Part shown: positions 1 to 8,956 of the stretch, piece after piece
Layout: each line of letters starts with the position of its first letter
Position numbering within the stretch: position 1 is the first letter of the stretch
Source: Lentiprolixibacter aurantiacus
GTDB lineage: Bacteria; Bacteroidota; Bacteroidia; Flavobacteriales; Flavobacteriaceae
Length of the DNA: 64,000 nucleotides
NCBI RefSeq assembly: GCF_026241225.1
Contig: NZ_JAPFQP010000003.1
Span: 62,001 to 126,000 of the forward strand
Reading direction: 5' to 3'
Notes under the pieces: generated by a model
Seen by the model: only the letters and a program-made list of their open reading frames with translations
Database searches by the model: none
Told to the model about the DNA's origin: nothing
Position numbers and translations under genes: made by a program

Positions 1-761
1 TCGGTTATCCCAAGCTGCTCCACCAACAGTTCCGCCCCTTCCTTCTCCGGGCCCTCCCCTACCATGATCAGCTTCGCCGGGATCTCTTTCTGGATCCCGA
101 AAAACGTCTGTATAACATCAGGGATATGCTTCACCTTCCTGAAATTGGAAATATGGGTGATGATCTTCTCATGGTCTTCAGCCATCAACGACCGCTGGCA
201 GTCAGTAAAGCTAGTACTGTACTTGGACTCGTCAATGAAATTGGGAACCACCTCAATCTCCTTGGTGATCTCAAAGAAATCCAGGGTCTTTTGCTTCAGG
301 TTCTCCGAAACACTAGTCACAATATCCGATTTATTAATACTGAAAGTGACCGCAGGCTTGTAAAAAGGGTGGTTACCCACCAGGGTAATATCCGTACCAT
401 GCAGGGTTGTAATCATAGGGATATGAATACCATCCTCCTCCAGGATCTTCTTCGCCATATATCCGGCGTAGGCATGGGGAATAGCATAGTGTACATGCAA
501 TAATTCAATCCCGAAAGCCTTGACCGTATCCACCAACTTGCTGGAAAGCGCCAGCTCATAGGGCTGGTAATGGAACAAAGGATATTCCGGTACATGCACC
601 TCGTGAAAATGGATGCGGTTGCTGAGCAGTTCCAACCGAACCGGCTGCTTGTAAGTAATGAAATGAACCTCATGCCCCCTTGAGGCCAGGGCAATCCCCA
701 ATTCTGTGGCCACTACGCCACTACCTCCAAAGGTTGGATAACAAACTATTGCAATTTTCAT
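1..761 (-). CDS. bshA: N-acetyl-alpha-D-glucosaminyl L-malate synthase BshA (3' part cut by window edge)
   Basis: GT4-family glycosyltransferase that joins UDP-GlcNAc to L-malate, the first step of bacillithiol synthesis in the cytoplasm. About 253 N-terminal residues are visible; the C-terminus lies outside the window. The start (ATG at 761-759) gives MKIAIVCYPTFGGSGVVATE, the typical BshA opening with its glycine-rich donor-site loop. Further on, HVHYAIPHA, TTLHGTDITLVG and VPNFID follow in the family order. The N-terminal Rossmann lobe is intact and there is no frameshift. It lies 28 bases upstream, in transcription direction, from the end of the next gene on the same strand, so they may be co-transcribed. 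Identity rests on motif order and is firm; activity is not testable from the fragment. Confidence 0.9.
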   Translation of the reverse strand, partial: MKIAIVCYPTFGGSGVVATELGIALASRGHEVHFITYKQPVRLELLSNRIHFHEVHVPEYPLFHYQPYELALSSKLVDTVKAFGIELLHVHYAIPHAYAGYMAKKILEEDGIHIPMITTLHGTDITLVGNHPFYKPAVTFSINKSDIVTSVSENLKQKTLDFFEITKEIEVVPNFIDESKYSTSFTDCQRSLMAEDHEKIITHISNFRKVKHIPDVIQTFFGIQKEIPAKLIMVGEGPEKEGAELLVEQLGIT

Positions 762-789
762 AAGCTAAAAGTACGCCTAATTATCGGTA

Positions 790-3741
790 CTAATCTATAA
801 GGGAATCATAAATCACCTGCTGTATGCGCGTACGCAACTCGGATTTCACCAGTAAACGATTAGTCGCAGAAGGATAGGTACGGTTGGATAAAAACACGTA
901 AACCAGCTCTGCCTCAGGATCTGCCCAGGTGTAGGTTCCTGTAAACCCACTGTGTCCAAAACTCTTGGGTGATACACAGCCACAGGTGGGGCCATGAGGT
1001 TTCAATTGTGGTTTGTCAAAACCCACCCCCCTTCTTACTTCCTTATGGCAGAAATAACACTTGTTGAAGCGTTCTATAGTCCTTGAATTCAGGAATCGCT
1101 CTCCTCCGTAATAGCCTCCCTGCAGGTACATTTGCATGATCTTAGCCACGTCGTTGGCATTGCCGAACAGGCCTGCATGACCTCCTACCCCCCCCTGCAT
1201 GGCGGCACCCATGTCATGCACATAGCCCTGCACCACCCGGTGGCGGTAATAATTGTCCACCTCCGATGGCACTATGATATCCCTGGGAAACTTTTTAAGG
1301 GGGTTGTAAGTGGTTTTAGAGGCTCCCAAACGCTTATAAAGGAAGTCCTCGGATAATTTGTCCAGGGAACTTCCATAAGTCTCCTCAATGTATTTCTTGA
1401 ATACATAGTAAGCCACATCACTATAGCGATATCGGTTCGACTTCAGCTCCTGACGGCCTATACGGTTGTAAATCGAATCTTTATACGCATCAGTAAGGTA
1501 CAATCCATCACTGACCTTGATAGTATAGCCCTCCATCGGTCTATTGCGGTAAAACTCGGACGAAGGTTGTCCCTTTTTGTTCAAAGTATCCAGGTAAAAG
1601 GCAATCCATGCCGGTAATCGCCCGTAGTGACTCAAGGCTTTCAACACTGTAACATCCCTCAGTTCAGATTCTGCGTATTCCGGTATTAGTTCCTGAAAAG
1701 TAGAGGATAACCCGATCTTCCCCTCCTCCTCCATTTTCATAATCAGCGGCAGGGTAGCCAGTATCTTGGTCAAAGAAGCCAGGTCGTACAGGTGATCACT
1801 GGTCAGGACATCCCCCTCATTGCCGGTAGGTGAACCGAAAGTCTTATTATAGATCACCTTCCCCCTTCGGGCAATCAATACCTGGGCACCGGGATACATC
1901 AGGGAATCAAGACCTTGTTGTACGAGGGTATCTACATCGGACAAAAACTCAGAAATCATCCCCACCCGTTCCGGAATGCTGTATCCCAGTCTGCCCAATG
2001 GTTTCAGATCAATTCCAGAATTGACCGGAAACTGCGGGTGGGCTGTTACTGGTAGCCGACCATTAACGGGAATCGCACCAAATAATGCCTCGGCCATTTT
2101 AGCCTGTACCATCTCACTGTTCTGGTAGCCCAGTATCACCCCATCAACGGGCTCATATGAAAGTACCTGCTGCAGCACATAAGGCCGGGCAAAAACCGCC
2201 AGAATTGCATTAGACTCGGGCATTGCCGCAATCTCATTCAGCCAGTACAATTCCTTTTTTGTGAAATCGTGGTTCTTCCAGGGCGAGGCGTTGCTTTTAT
2301 GATAACCCATGATAACCAGGTTGAAATCAGCCAGCTGTTCCTTTAACGAAGCGATATCCTTTCCGCTTACTTCCGTTACCTCTGCATAAAGGTTTAAAGT
2401 CTCCAAAAAAGGCTGGTGGTCGTCATCCCCCAGTTTTACATAGGCGATCTTCTTATTCTCCAGATTCTTGATCCCGAGTAAGTTGAACTGGTTCTTCAGC
2501 AGGGTGATCGACTGTTCCACCGCAGCTTCATGGGCCAGCTCGCTATCCACCCCATTCAGCTCATCCACAAGTCCCTCCAAATCTACAGGGCTATAATTGT
2601 GCAAATTAGCCTTGTACTTGGCTTTAAGTATCTTTTTCACGGAACGGGCCAGTCTTTTCTCCGTTATTTTCCCCCGATTGTATGCTTTCAGAAGGGCAGC
2701 CTTTGCTCCGGGCAAATCTTCCGGCATTAAAAGGATATCATTGCCAGCCAGAAATGCTTTTAATTCCGTTTCTCCTGTATTATCCGATGTTTCTGTAACC
2801 CCTTTCATGTTCAGGGCATCAGTCAGTACGAGCCCTTCAAATTCCAGGTCGTTCTGTAGTACACCGCTAATGATCTTTTCTGATAAGGAACTAGGCCGGT
2901 CTTCTTCATTATCCAATGCAGGGACATTTAAATGCGCCACCATCACACTGCTTACCCCAGCTCCAATAAGTATGCGATAGGGGTTCAACTCAACAGTATC
3001 CAGCCGACTTTTTTCCAAATTGATCACAGGGAGTGCCTTGTGGGAATCTGTTTCCGTGTCCCCATGTCCCGGGAAGTGTTTTGCGGAACTCAGGATTCCC
3101 GCCCTTTGCATTCCCTTATGGAAAGCTACAGCCTTGGCCGACACATTGTCGCGGTCTTCCCCAAACGACCTGTTCCCAATAATGGGGTTTCTGGGATTAC
3201 TGTTTATGTCCACCACCGGAGCAAAATTGATATGTACACCCATGCGTTTTGCGTGCCTGCCTATCTGATGGCCTATCTCTTCCACGGTTTTCCTGTCCTG
3301 AATAGCCCCCAGAGTCATGTTCCAGGGAAATGCATAGGTAGAATCCAGGCGCATGGCCAGGCCCCACTCCGCATCCATTCCTATCAACAATGGGATTTTG
3401 GATTGTTTCTGAAACTGGTTGGTTAGACTGGCCTGCCGTACAGGCCCTCCTTTGGAAAAGATAACGCCGCCAATCTGATGTTCGGCTATGGTCTGTGCAA
3501 TCTTGTCAGTGCTGCTCCCTGGCTGGTCTGAAGCTACCAGAACCATAAAGAGTTGCCCAATACGCTCCTCCGGGGACATCTTCTGGTATTGTTCATTAAC
3601 CCATTGCTCCTGAGCCAGACTATCCCTTGTCTGCAAAGGGTCTACCTGCGCCTGTGCAACAGCGATAAACAAAAAGAAAAAGCATTTGAGTAATCTTCCT
3701 GGCATAAAATTGGAAATCTGTAATGCTAACTTACCAATCAT
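790..3741 (-). CDS. Secreted GH3 N-acetylhexosaminidase-like / serine beta-lactamase-like fusion protein
   Basis: A 983-residue two-enzyme fusion. After a signal peptide (residues ~13-31; a second ATG at 3705 gives a more standard signal sequence) comes a GH3 domain with the NagZ-type motif KHFPGHGDTETDSH, whose His/Asp dyad is diagnostic of beta-N-acetylglucosaminidases, and a candidate nucleophile Asp in VLTDALNMKG. A GH3 C-terminal domain follows to ~residue 590. The last ~390 residues are a class C beta-lactamase/penicillin-binding fold: SxxK in LASLTKIL, a YSD in place of YxN, and HSGFTGT near the end. This architecture is common in Bacteroidota and is usually read as cell-wall glycan turnover in the periplasm. 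The substrate of the serine hydrolase half is not evident. Confidence 0.88.
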   Translation of the reverse strand: MIGKLALQISNFMPGRLLKCFFFLFIAVAQAQVDPLQTRDSLAQEQWVNEQYQKMSPEERIGQLFMVLVASDQPGSSTDKIAQTIAEHQIGGVIFSKGGPVRQASLTNQFQKQSKIPLLIGMDAEWGLAMRLDSTYAFPWNMTLGAIQDRKTVEEIGHQIGRHAKRMGVHINFAPVVDINSNPRNPIIGNRSFGEDRDNVSAKAVAFHKGMQRAGILSSAKHFPGHGDTETDSHKALPVINLEKSRLDTVELNPYRILIGAGVSSVMVAHLNVPALDNEEDRPSSLSEKIISGVLQNDLEFEGLVLTDALNMKGVTETSDNTGETELKAFLAGNDILLMPEDLPGAKAALLKAYNRGKITEKRLARSVKKILKAKYKANLHNYSPVDLEGLVDELNGVDSELAHEAAVEQSITLLKNQFNLLGIKNLENKKIAYVKLGDDDHQPFLETLNLYAEVTEVSGKDIASLKEQLADFNLVIMGYHKSNASPWKNHDFTKKELYWLNEIAAMPESNAILAVFARPYVLQQVLSYEPVDGVILGYQNSEMVQAKMAEALFGAIPVNGRLPVTAHPQFPVNSGIDLKPLGRLGYSIPERVGMISEFLSDVDTLVQQGLDSLMYPGAQVLIARRGKVIYNKTFGSPTGNEGDVLTSDHLYDLASLTKILATLPLIMKMEEEGKIGLSSTFQELIPEYAESELRDVTVLKALSHYGRLPAWIAFYLDTLNKKGQPSSEFYRNRPMEGYTIKVSDGLYLTDAYKDSIYNRIGRQELKSNRYRYSDVAYYVFKKYIEETYGSSLDKLSEDFLYKRLGASKTTYNPLKKFPRDIIVPSEVDNYYRHRVVQGYVHDMGAAMQGGVGGHAGLFGNANDVAKIMQMYLQGGYYGGERFLNSRTIERFNKCYFCHKEVRRGVGFDKPQLKPHGPTCGCVSPKSFGHSGFTGTYTWADPEAELVYVFLSNRTYPSATNRLLVKSELRTRIQQVIYDSLID

Positions 3742-3800
3742 TCAAAATATTGCTCAAAATAAGTCGGTGATTTACACTGGAATACCGATACAGCCCAAAA

Positions 3801-4283
3801 TTAAAAAAATCGGCTGTGCCAGCTTTCGGAAGCAGGTACTTCCCAGGCTTCCTGGTATTCCTGTTTATTGTTGACAAGGTTGTTGAATACGATGGTGTTT
3901 TGCGAGATCGCCTTATCCTTAGCCATCTTCTTAAAGTCCGTTAGTGGCTTGTATGCCACATACTCGCCCTGTTTGAAGGTAACGTTCATCTTATCCAGCA
4001 AATCCACCCCGTATTTCTTTTCCAGTCCCTGTATGAAGTGGACTGAGGCATCGATAGAGCAGCCTGAGGCAGCTGCCTGGGATTGATCCAGGCCTAAAAC
4101 GATAAACCTGCGGTATTGTATCTCGTATCCGGCCCGCAGGGATTTCCCATGTACGGTCCATTGGGTTATAAACGCCTTCATATAGGCGTGTATTTCCTCC
4201 AACTCTTCTTCGGTAAACGACCTGTTGGACTGGTATATCCAAATCCTGGCAGAATCCGGTAATTCTTTAAAATCTACATACAT
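3801..4283 (-). CDS. Conserved Bacteroidota protein of unknown function (often mislabelled ABC transporter ATPase)
   Basis: A 160-residue soluble protein starting MYVDFKELPD. It has no signal peptide and no transmembrane segment. I see no Walker A (GxxxxGKS), no LSGGQ and no Walker B, so the ABC-ATPase label that homologues often carry is not supported. It contains a central stretch with LGLDQSQAAASGCSIDASV and a C-terminal half rich in aromatic and basic residues. It sits 27 bases downstream of the CCG-domain gene on the same strand and is probably co-transcribed with it. Function unknown; I rely on its length, clean start and operon position for calling it real. Confidence 0.75.
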   Translation of the reverse strand: MYVDFKELPDSARIWIYQSNRSFTEEELEEIHAYMKAFITQWTVHGKSLRAGYEIQYRRFIVLGLDQSQAAASGCSIDASVHFIQGLEKKYGVDLLDKMNVTFKQGEYVAYKPLTDFKKMAKDKAISQNTIVFNNLVNNKQEYQEAWEVPASESWHSRFF

Positions 4284-4310
4284 CTCTATCGGGAAAGTTT
4301 TGTAGGTATT

Positions 4311-5102
4311 CTATAAGTCTTCAGCATCAGCAATCAGTTCGGCTACATCCTTGACCACTATACTTGCTTCCTTTTCCTTGTTCTTTATCCCATCCGTCAT
4401 CATGGTATTGCAAAACGGACAGGCTGCTGCTATGATGTCTGGTTTAACCTCAAGGGCTTCTTCGGTACGGGCAATATTGACCTCCTTATCCCCTTTTTCG
4501 GCATCCTTGAACATCTGGGCTCCGCCGGCACCACAGCAAAGGCCCCTTTTACGGCAGTTTTTCATTTCCACCAGTTCGGCATCAAGTTTCTGTATCAACG
4601 CTCTCGGAGCTTCAAAGATATTGTTGGCCCTTCCCAGGTAACAGGGGTCGTGGAAAGTAATCCGCTTTCCCTTGAAAGTCCCGCCCTTCACCGAAAGCCT
4701 GCCTTCTTCAAAGAGTTGATTGATCAACTGTGTATGGTGAACTACTTCATAGTTGCCCCCAAGTCCGGGATATTCATTTTTAAGGGTATTGAAACAATGC
4801 GGACAGGTAGTAACAATCCTTTTTACTTCATAGGCGTTCATAACCTCGATGTTGGTTACCGCCTGCATCTGGAACAGGAACTCATTCCCGGCGCGTTTGG
4901 CCGGATCCCCGGTACAGCTTTCTTCGGTTCCCAACACAGCAAAATCAACACCAGCCTGGTTGAGTATCTTCACAAATGCCTTGGTGATCTTTTTGGCCCT
5001 GTCGTCAAAACTTCCGGCACATCCTACCCAAAAAAGGATTTCGGGCTGCTTTCCCTCGGCAAAGAGGGAAGCCATGGTGGGCACTTTTATTCTTTCACTC
5101 AT
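4311..5102 (-). CDS. CCG-domain (HdrB/GlpC-like) iron-sulfur protein
   Basis: A 263-residue cytoplasmic protein with two cysteine-rich CCG-type modules: Cys28, Cys63 and CPHC at 100-103 in the first, Cys154, CCGAGG at 189-194 and CPFC at 228-231 in the second. Such modules bind iron-sulfur clusters in heterodisulfide reductase subunit B, GlpC and LutA/LldE. The gene begins 11 bases after the 4Fe-4S membrane protein upstream, so the two should form one electron-transfer unit feeding or draining the quinone pool. The electron donor is unknown; no dehydrogenase lies next to it. Family assignment is secure, physiological role is inference. Confidence 0.85.
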   Translation of the reverse strand: MSERIKVPTMASLFAEGKQPEILFWVGCAGSFDDRAKKITKAFVKILNQAGVDFAVLGTEESCTGDPAKRAGNEFLFQMQAVTNIEVMNAYEVKRIVTTCPHCFNTLKNEYPGLGGNYEVVHHTQLINQLFEEGRLSVKGGTFKGKRITFHDPCYLGRANNIFEAPRALIQKLDAELVEMKNCRKRGLCCGAGGAQMFKDAEKGDKEVNIARTEEALEVKPDIIAAACPFCNTMMTDGIKNKEKEASIVVKDVAELIADAEDL

Positions 5103-5113
5103 AGCGTTTATTC

Positions 5114-6439
5114 TCAGGATTCATCGGCCCAGTTAAGCCTGTCCATCTGGTTAAATGGCCAGGGGGCCCCGTTATTTTCTACATTACTCATCATTACGTT
5201 GAGTTCTGTTGGAGCAGCAGATTGCTCCATAACCAGGTACTGTCGCATATCCATGATGATCGACAATGGGTCTATACTTACCGGACAGGCCTCAACACAT
5301 GCGTTGCAGGAGGTACATGCCCAAAGTTCCTCCCGGCTGATATAATCGTCCAGGAGTTGCTTCCGGTCATCAACAAACTTGCCGCCATTGGCATCAATAT
5401 TTTTTCCTACCTCTTCAAGGCGATCCCGCGTATCCATCATGATCTTCCTTGGGGAAAGTTTTTTGCCCGTTTGATTGGCAGGACATTCACTTGTACAACG
5501 GCCACATTCTGTACAGCTGTAAGCATTCAGGAGCTGGGTCCATTTCAGGTCCATCACGTCCGAAGCTCCAAATTTCTCCGGTGGAGGGGCATCAGCCGGA
5601 GGAGCGGCAAAAGGATCGGCATTGGGACCCATCATCAAACGCACTTCTTTGGTTACTGCTTCCAGGTTATTGAATTGCCCTTTGGGCTTCAGGTTGCCAT
5701 AAAACGTATTGGGAAAGGCCAGAAGGATATGAAGATGCTTGGAATAATACAGGTAATTCAGGAATACCAGGATACCTACAATATGCAGCCACCAGGCGGC
5801 ACGCTCGATCATTATTAAGCTGGCTGTTTCCATCCCTGCAAACCAGGGCATCATAAACTTACTTACGGGGAAGGCACCTGCCTGGGCATAACCTTCCACA
5901 TTGAGCGACTGTAACTGTGCATCTGTCGCATTCATGGTCAGGAACAGGAACATCAGGACAAGCTCAATGTAAAGGATGAGATCAGCATCCCGTTTGGGCC
6001 ATCCCTTCATTTCGGGTTTGATAAAGCGGTTTACCCGTATGATATTTCGTCGTATCCAGAAAACAATTACCGCAAGGATAACAAGCAGTGCGAGGATTTC
6101 AAAGGAAGCGATCAGGAAGTCGTAAACCGGACCCAGGCCGGCAAAAATACGATGGGTTCCCAGCAGTCCGTCAATAATGATCTCCAGCACCTCTATGTTA
6201 ATGATAACAAACCCCACATAAACCAGAATGTGCATGATCCCGGATATAGGGCGGACCACCATTTTTGATTGACCCAGGGCAATTCGCGCCATGTTCTTCC
6301 AGCGCTGTGCATTGTCTTTTTCCAGCTGCGGCTCTTTACCCAGCTTAATATTGCGGATTAGTCGCAAAACATTGCGCCTGAAGAAAGCTATACCGGCAAC
6401 AAGTATAATCGCAAAACTGATATTTGGAAGGTATTCCAT
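5114..6439 (-). CDS. Membrane 4Fe-4S dicluster oxidoreductase subunit (HdrC/NarI-like)
   Basis: A 441-residue protein. Residues 1-240 hold about five membrane helices separated by loops with histidines (for example MHILVYVGF and WWLHIVGIL) that could ligate haem b as in NarI/DsrM-type subunits. A proline/alanine linker (~275-290) leads to two ferredoxin clusters: Cys309, 312, 315 and 319, and Cys375, 378, 381 and 385, each in CxxCxxCxxxCP spacing. It directly abuts the MCE gene upstream (no gap) and is followed 11 bases later by the CCG-domain protein, making an HdrCB-like pair. Probable role: electron transfer between a cytoplasmic donor and quinone. Partner dehydrogenase not seen here. Confidence 0.85.
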   Translation of the reverse strand: MEYLPNISFAIILVAGIAFFRRNVLRLIRNIKLGKEPQLEKDNAQRWKNMARIALGQSKMVVRPISGIMHILVYVGFVIINIEVLEIIIDGLLGTHRIFAGLGPVYDFLIASFEILALLVILAVIVFWIRRNIIRVNRFIKPEMKGWPKRDADLILYIELVLMFLFLTMNATDAQLQSLNVEGYAQAGAFPVSKFMMPWFAGMETASLIMIERAAWWLHIVGILVFLNYLYYSKHLHILLAFPNTFYGNLKPKGQFNNLEAVTKEVRLMMGPNADPFAAPPADAPPPEKFGASDVMDLKWTQLLNAYSCTECGRCTSECPANQTGKKLSPRKIMMDTRDRLEEVGKNIDANGGKFVDDRKQLLDDYISREELWACTSCNACVEACPVSIDPLSIIMDMRQYLVMEQSAAPTELNVMMSNVENNGAPWPFNQMDRLNWADES

Positions 6440-7408
6440 CTACTGCTCCTTGGGCTTTTCGGCCGGGTCGTTTTCCGGCAGGGTATATTCTTTTTGTTTC
6501 TTGCCAAAGACGGATACGTTTACATATCGCTTTGGGTTTAATCGGAAATCCTGCAGCAACAGGTCCAGTTCCCTGCTTGCCTCTGCGAGGTTTTTGTACA
6601 GCTCTTCATCAGTCATAAGCTTGCCTAATGATCCTTCTCCATCCTTAATCTTTGCCAGCAATGAATCCATTTTACTCAGTGTTCCTTCCAGGTTTCTGAC
6701 CGTTTGTGTCAGACCTGCATTGGCCAGTGAATCTGAAATCTTTGCAAAATTGGAAGTGATCTGGCTGATATTGGTGATGGAACTGTCCAGCTGGTTTTTG
6801 TTATCTGACAGAAGTGTGTTGAGCGTATTGGCGCTTTCCTTGAAGTCTTTTACCATCCCATTAAGGCCCTGAATACTCTCCCTGAGGCTTTGCTTGGTAT
6901 TTTCATCCAGCACATCATTGAAACTCATTAGCAGGGAATCGGCATTAGAGACGGCTCCTTCTACTTTAAGTTGGAGTGGAGTGAGCTTTTGCTGAACAAG
7001 CTCCGTTATTCCCGGACGGGTCGACGTAACCAGGGTATCGCCGCTTTGCGCCACAGGCGCTCCATCAAAAACAGGAATGATCTGTATGCCCTTTCCCCCT
7101 ATGATTCCGGTATCGAAAAGCTCGGCTTTACTGTTTTCGGAAAACTCAAAGGAATTGTTAACGGAAAAGGTAACCAGCAACCTGCCTGTACTATCATTAA
7201 AGCCAATGCTTTTGACACTTCCTACGGAAAATCCATTGATGGTTACCTGGGTTCCTGGTTGCAGTCCACCCACATGATCGTATACGGCGTAAAAGGTTTT
7301 GCTGCTATCAAAAATCGGGGACGATTTCAAATAAGTAAACCCCATAATAAACAGGAGGATACCGCCTATTACGATAATCCCTGTTTTAATTTCCCTGGAT
7401 AGTTTCAA
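6440..7408 (-). CDS. MCE-family (MlaD-like) lipid transport protein
   Basis: A 322-residue protein with an N-terminal membrane anchor (residues ~9-26, GIIVIGGILLFIMGFTYL) followed by one MCE domain (~37-113; contains VGGLQPGTQVTINGFSVG, the usual MCE loop). The rest is long helical sequence, as in MlaD/PqiB periplasmic lipid-ferrying tubes. In Bacteroidota the ATPase and permease partners (MlaE/MlaF) are often elsewhere, and I see none nearby. It lies 56 bases downstream of the amidase gene on the same strand. Its stop abuts the start of the Fe-S membrane protein, so translation may be coupled although the functions look unrelated. Confidence 0.85.
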   Translation of the reverse strand: MKLSREIKTGIIVIGGILLFIMGFTYLKSSPIFDSSKTFYAVYDHVGGLQPGTQVTINGFSVGSVKSIGFNDSTGRLLVTFSVNNSFEFSENSKAELFDTGIIGGKGIQIIPVFDGAPVAQSGDTLVTSTRPGITELVQQKLTPLQLKVEGAVSNADSLLMSFNDVLDENTKQSLRESIQGLNGMVKDFKESANTLNTLLSDNKNQLDSSITNISQITSNFAKISDSLANAGLTQTVRNLEGTLSKMDSLLAKIKDGEGSLGKLMTDEELYKNLAEASRELDLLLQDFRLNPKRYVNVSVFGKKQKEYTLPENDPAEKPKEQ

Positions 7409-7464
7409 GAAATGCGTTTTTGGATACCAAACAAAATTAGAAATAATTTTCGAAGACCGGCAAC

Positions 7465-8832
7465 TTATTCCCCGGTGTATTTCCGGGCTTCGTCCAGCGG
7501 AATCCTCACACCGTCCTTATAGGCTACTATAAAAGAGGAGGTATACCCTTTGGCATCGGCATTAGATTTAAACAAAGTCGCCTGTAAATAGGAGGAGGTA
7601 TTTCCATAAAAATAGCGGTACAGATTTTTGTACGCTTCCTTTGACAAAGCACTTAATCCCCGGAAATCCTCGGAATTCAAGGGAAGATCCCTGGAACTGG
7701 CCATCAATTGTACCTTGTAGACAATATTGGCCTTTACCCCGGCTTTTTCAGCATTAGGTGCCGTTTCTGTTTCTTCTGGCTTATCGGCAGTTTCTGGTTT
7801 TAACTCCGGCTCCACTAATACCTCCTTCGGTTTCTCTTGCTTTACTTCTTCTTTCTTTTCCTGGGTATCAATGGGAACGGCCTGATTGAGTTCCTTAGCA
7901 GTATCACGGTCTTGCTTTTCAATCTCCACGTTGTCTGCCTTGACGGCAACTTCCTTTACCGTTTCAGTTGCTTCAGTCTTTTCCTCAACTACCACTGGTG
8001 GAGGTGTAATAACCGTTTGCTGAGAGGTTTGTGATTCATCAAAATTATACTGAAGTGCCTCCTTGTAGTTTAATATCGCTTCTGCAATGGCTTTGCCCAT
8101 TTCGGACTGACCTTTCCTTGAGTCCAGGTAACTTCCTTCATTTTTGTTGGTCAAAAACCCGGATTCAATCAATACACTGGGCATAAAGGTCTGATGGAGT
8201 ACAATAAACCCGGCCTGTTTAACCTTTCGATCATTCCGCTTGAGCTTTTTGGCGAATTTATCCTGCATCATTTTGGCCAGCATAATACTCTGGTCCAGGA
8301 ATTCTTCCTGCATGATGGTAAGGCCAATTACTGATTCGGGAGAATTAATATCGTACTCTGCATAACGGGTTTCGTAATTGTCCTCGAGATAGATCACCGA
8401 GTTCTCTTTCTTGGCGATCTCAAAATTCTGTTTATTGGCATGCAGCCCCAGAACAAAGGTACCTGCACCATGGGCGTTGGAGGTATGAGAGTCGCAATGC
8501 ACGGATACAAAAAGATCGGCCTTGGCCTTGTTGGCTATTTCACCCCGTACATAAAGATCCACGAAGGTGTCGTCCTTCCGCGTGTAGATGACCTCAACAT
8601 TGGGGTCTTTTTCAAGGATCTTCCCCGCCTCCAGCACAATTCGGAGAGCAATATTTTTCTCCAGATAACCATTGCCCAGATTGCCGGGGTCATGCCCCCC
8701 GTGACCTGCATCCAGGACAACCGTAAATTTCTCCTTGTAAACAGGATCAGGTAAACTGATGCTGTTATCGCTGCTGTTCTGTAATCCTAATAAAAATGGA
8801 ATGAAGATTAACCACTTCCCCAACATATTCAT
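7465..8832 (-). CDS. N-acetylmuramoyl-L-alanine amidase, periplasmic
   Basis: A 455-residue Amidase_3-family zinc enzyme that would cleave the bond between MurNAc and the peptide stem in peptidoglycan. A signal peptide (MNMLGKWLIFIPFLLGL) is followed by the catalytic domain: VVLDAGHGGHDPG (zinc His44), Glu58 in GYLEKN, the zinc His in SVHCDSH, and the catalytic Glu in LIESGFLTNK. Residues ~275-370 are an acidic/lysine- and proline-rich linker of low complexity. The last ~85 residues form a small domain beginning VYKVQLMASS, which looks like a SPOR-type peptidoglycan-binding module. It is transcribed away from the LptD-like gene with a 76-124 base shared promoter region. Confidence 0.88.
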   Translation of the reverse strand: MNMLGKWLIFIPFLLGLQNSSDNSISLPDPVYKEKFTVVLDAGHGGHDPGNLGNGYLEKNIALRIVLEAGKILEKDPNVEVIYTRKDDTFVDLYVRGEIANKAKADLFVSVHCDSHTSNAHGAGTFVLGLHANKQNFEIAKKENSVIYLEDNYETRYAEYDINSPESVIGLTIMQEEFLDQSIMLAKMMQDKFAKKLKRNDRKVKQAGFIVLHQTFMPSVLIESGFLTNKNEGSYLDSRKGQSEMGKAIAEAILNYKEALQYNFDESQTSQQTVITPPPVVVEEKTEATETVKEVAVKADNVEIEKQDRDTAKELNQAVPIDTQEKKEEVKQEKPKEVLVEPELKPETADKPEETETAPNAEKAGVKANIVYKVQLMASSRDLPLNSEDFRGLSALSKEAYKNLYRYFYGNTSSYLQATLFKSNADAKGYTSSFIVAYKDGVRIPLDEARKYTGE

Positions 8833-8903
8833 AGGCGCTGTTTCTCCTTTTTGCTCTGGTTAAATTTATGATAATGACCCCTTAGCGGAACAAAAAATAT
8901 CTC

Positions 8904-8911
8904 TAACTTTG
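8904..8911 (+). promoter_or_regulatory. Bacteroidota-type promoter -7 element (TAACTTTG) for the LptD-like gene
   Basis: TAACTTTG fits the TAnnTTTG consensus of the primary sigma factor in this phylum. Transcription would begin a few bases downstream, so the in-frame TTG at 8909, which overlaps the element, cannot be the translation start. This favours the TTG at 8957. No clear -33 TTG at the expected distance was found. Confidence 0.5.
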
Positions 8912-8956
8912 ATCGCAAATATCGAGCCATACCTCACAAAAATAGGATTTATAGCC

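Noticed and set aside
413..694. Minus-strand 93-residue ORF inside the bshA region
   Set aside because: It is an out-of-frame shadow; the bshA frame is continuous from 761 to the window edge.
8909..8956. Upstream TTG start at 8909 for the LptD-like gene
   Set aside because: It overlaps the TAACTTTG promoter element, so it would lie before the transcript start.
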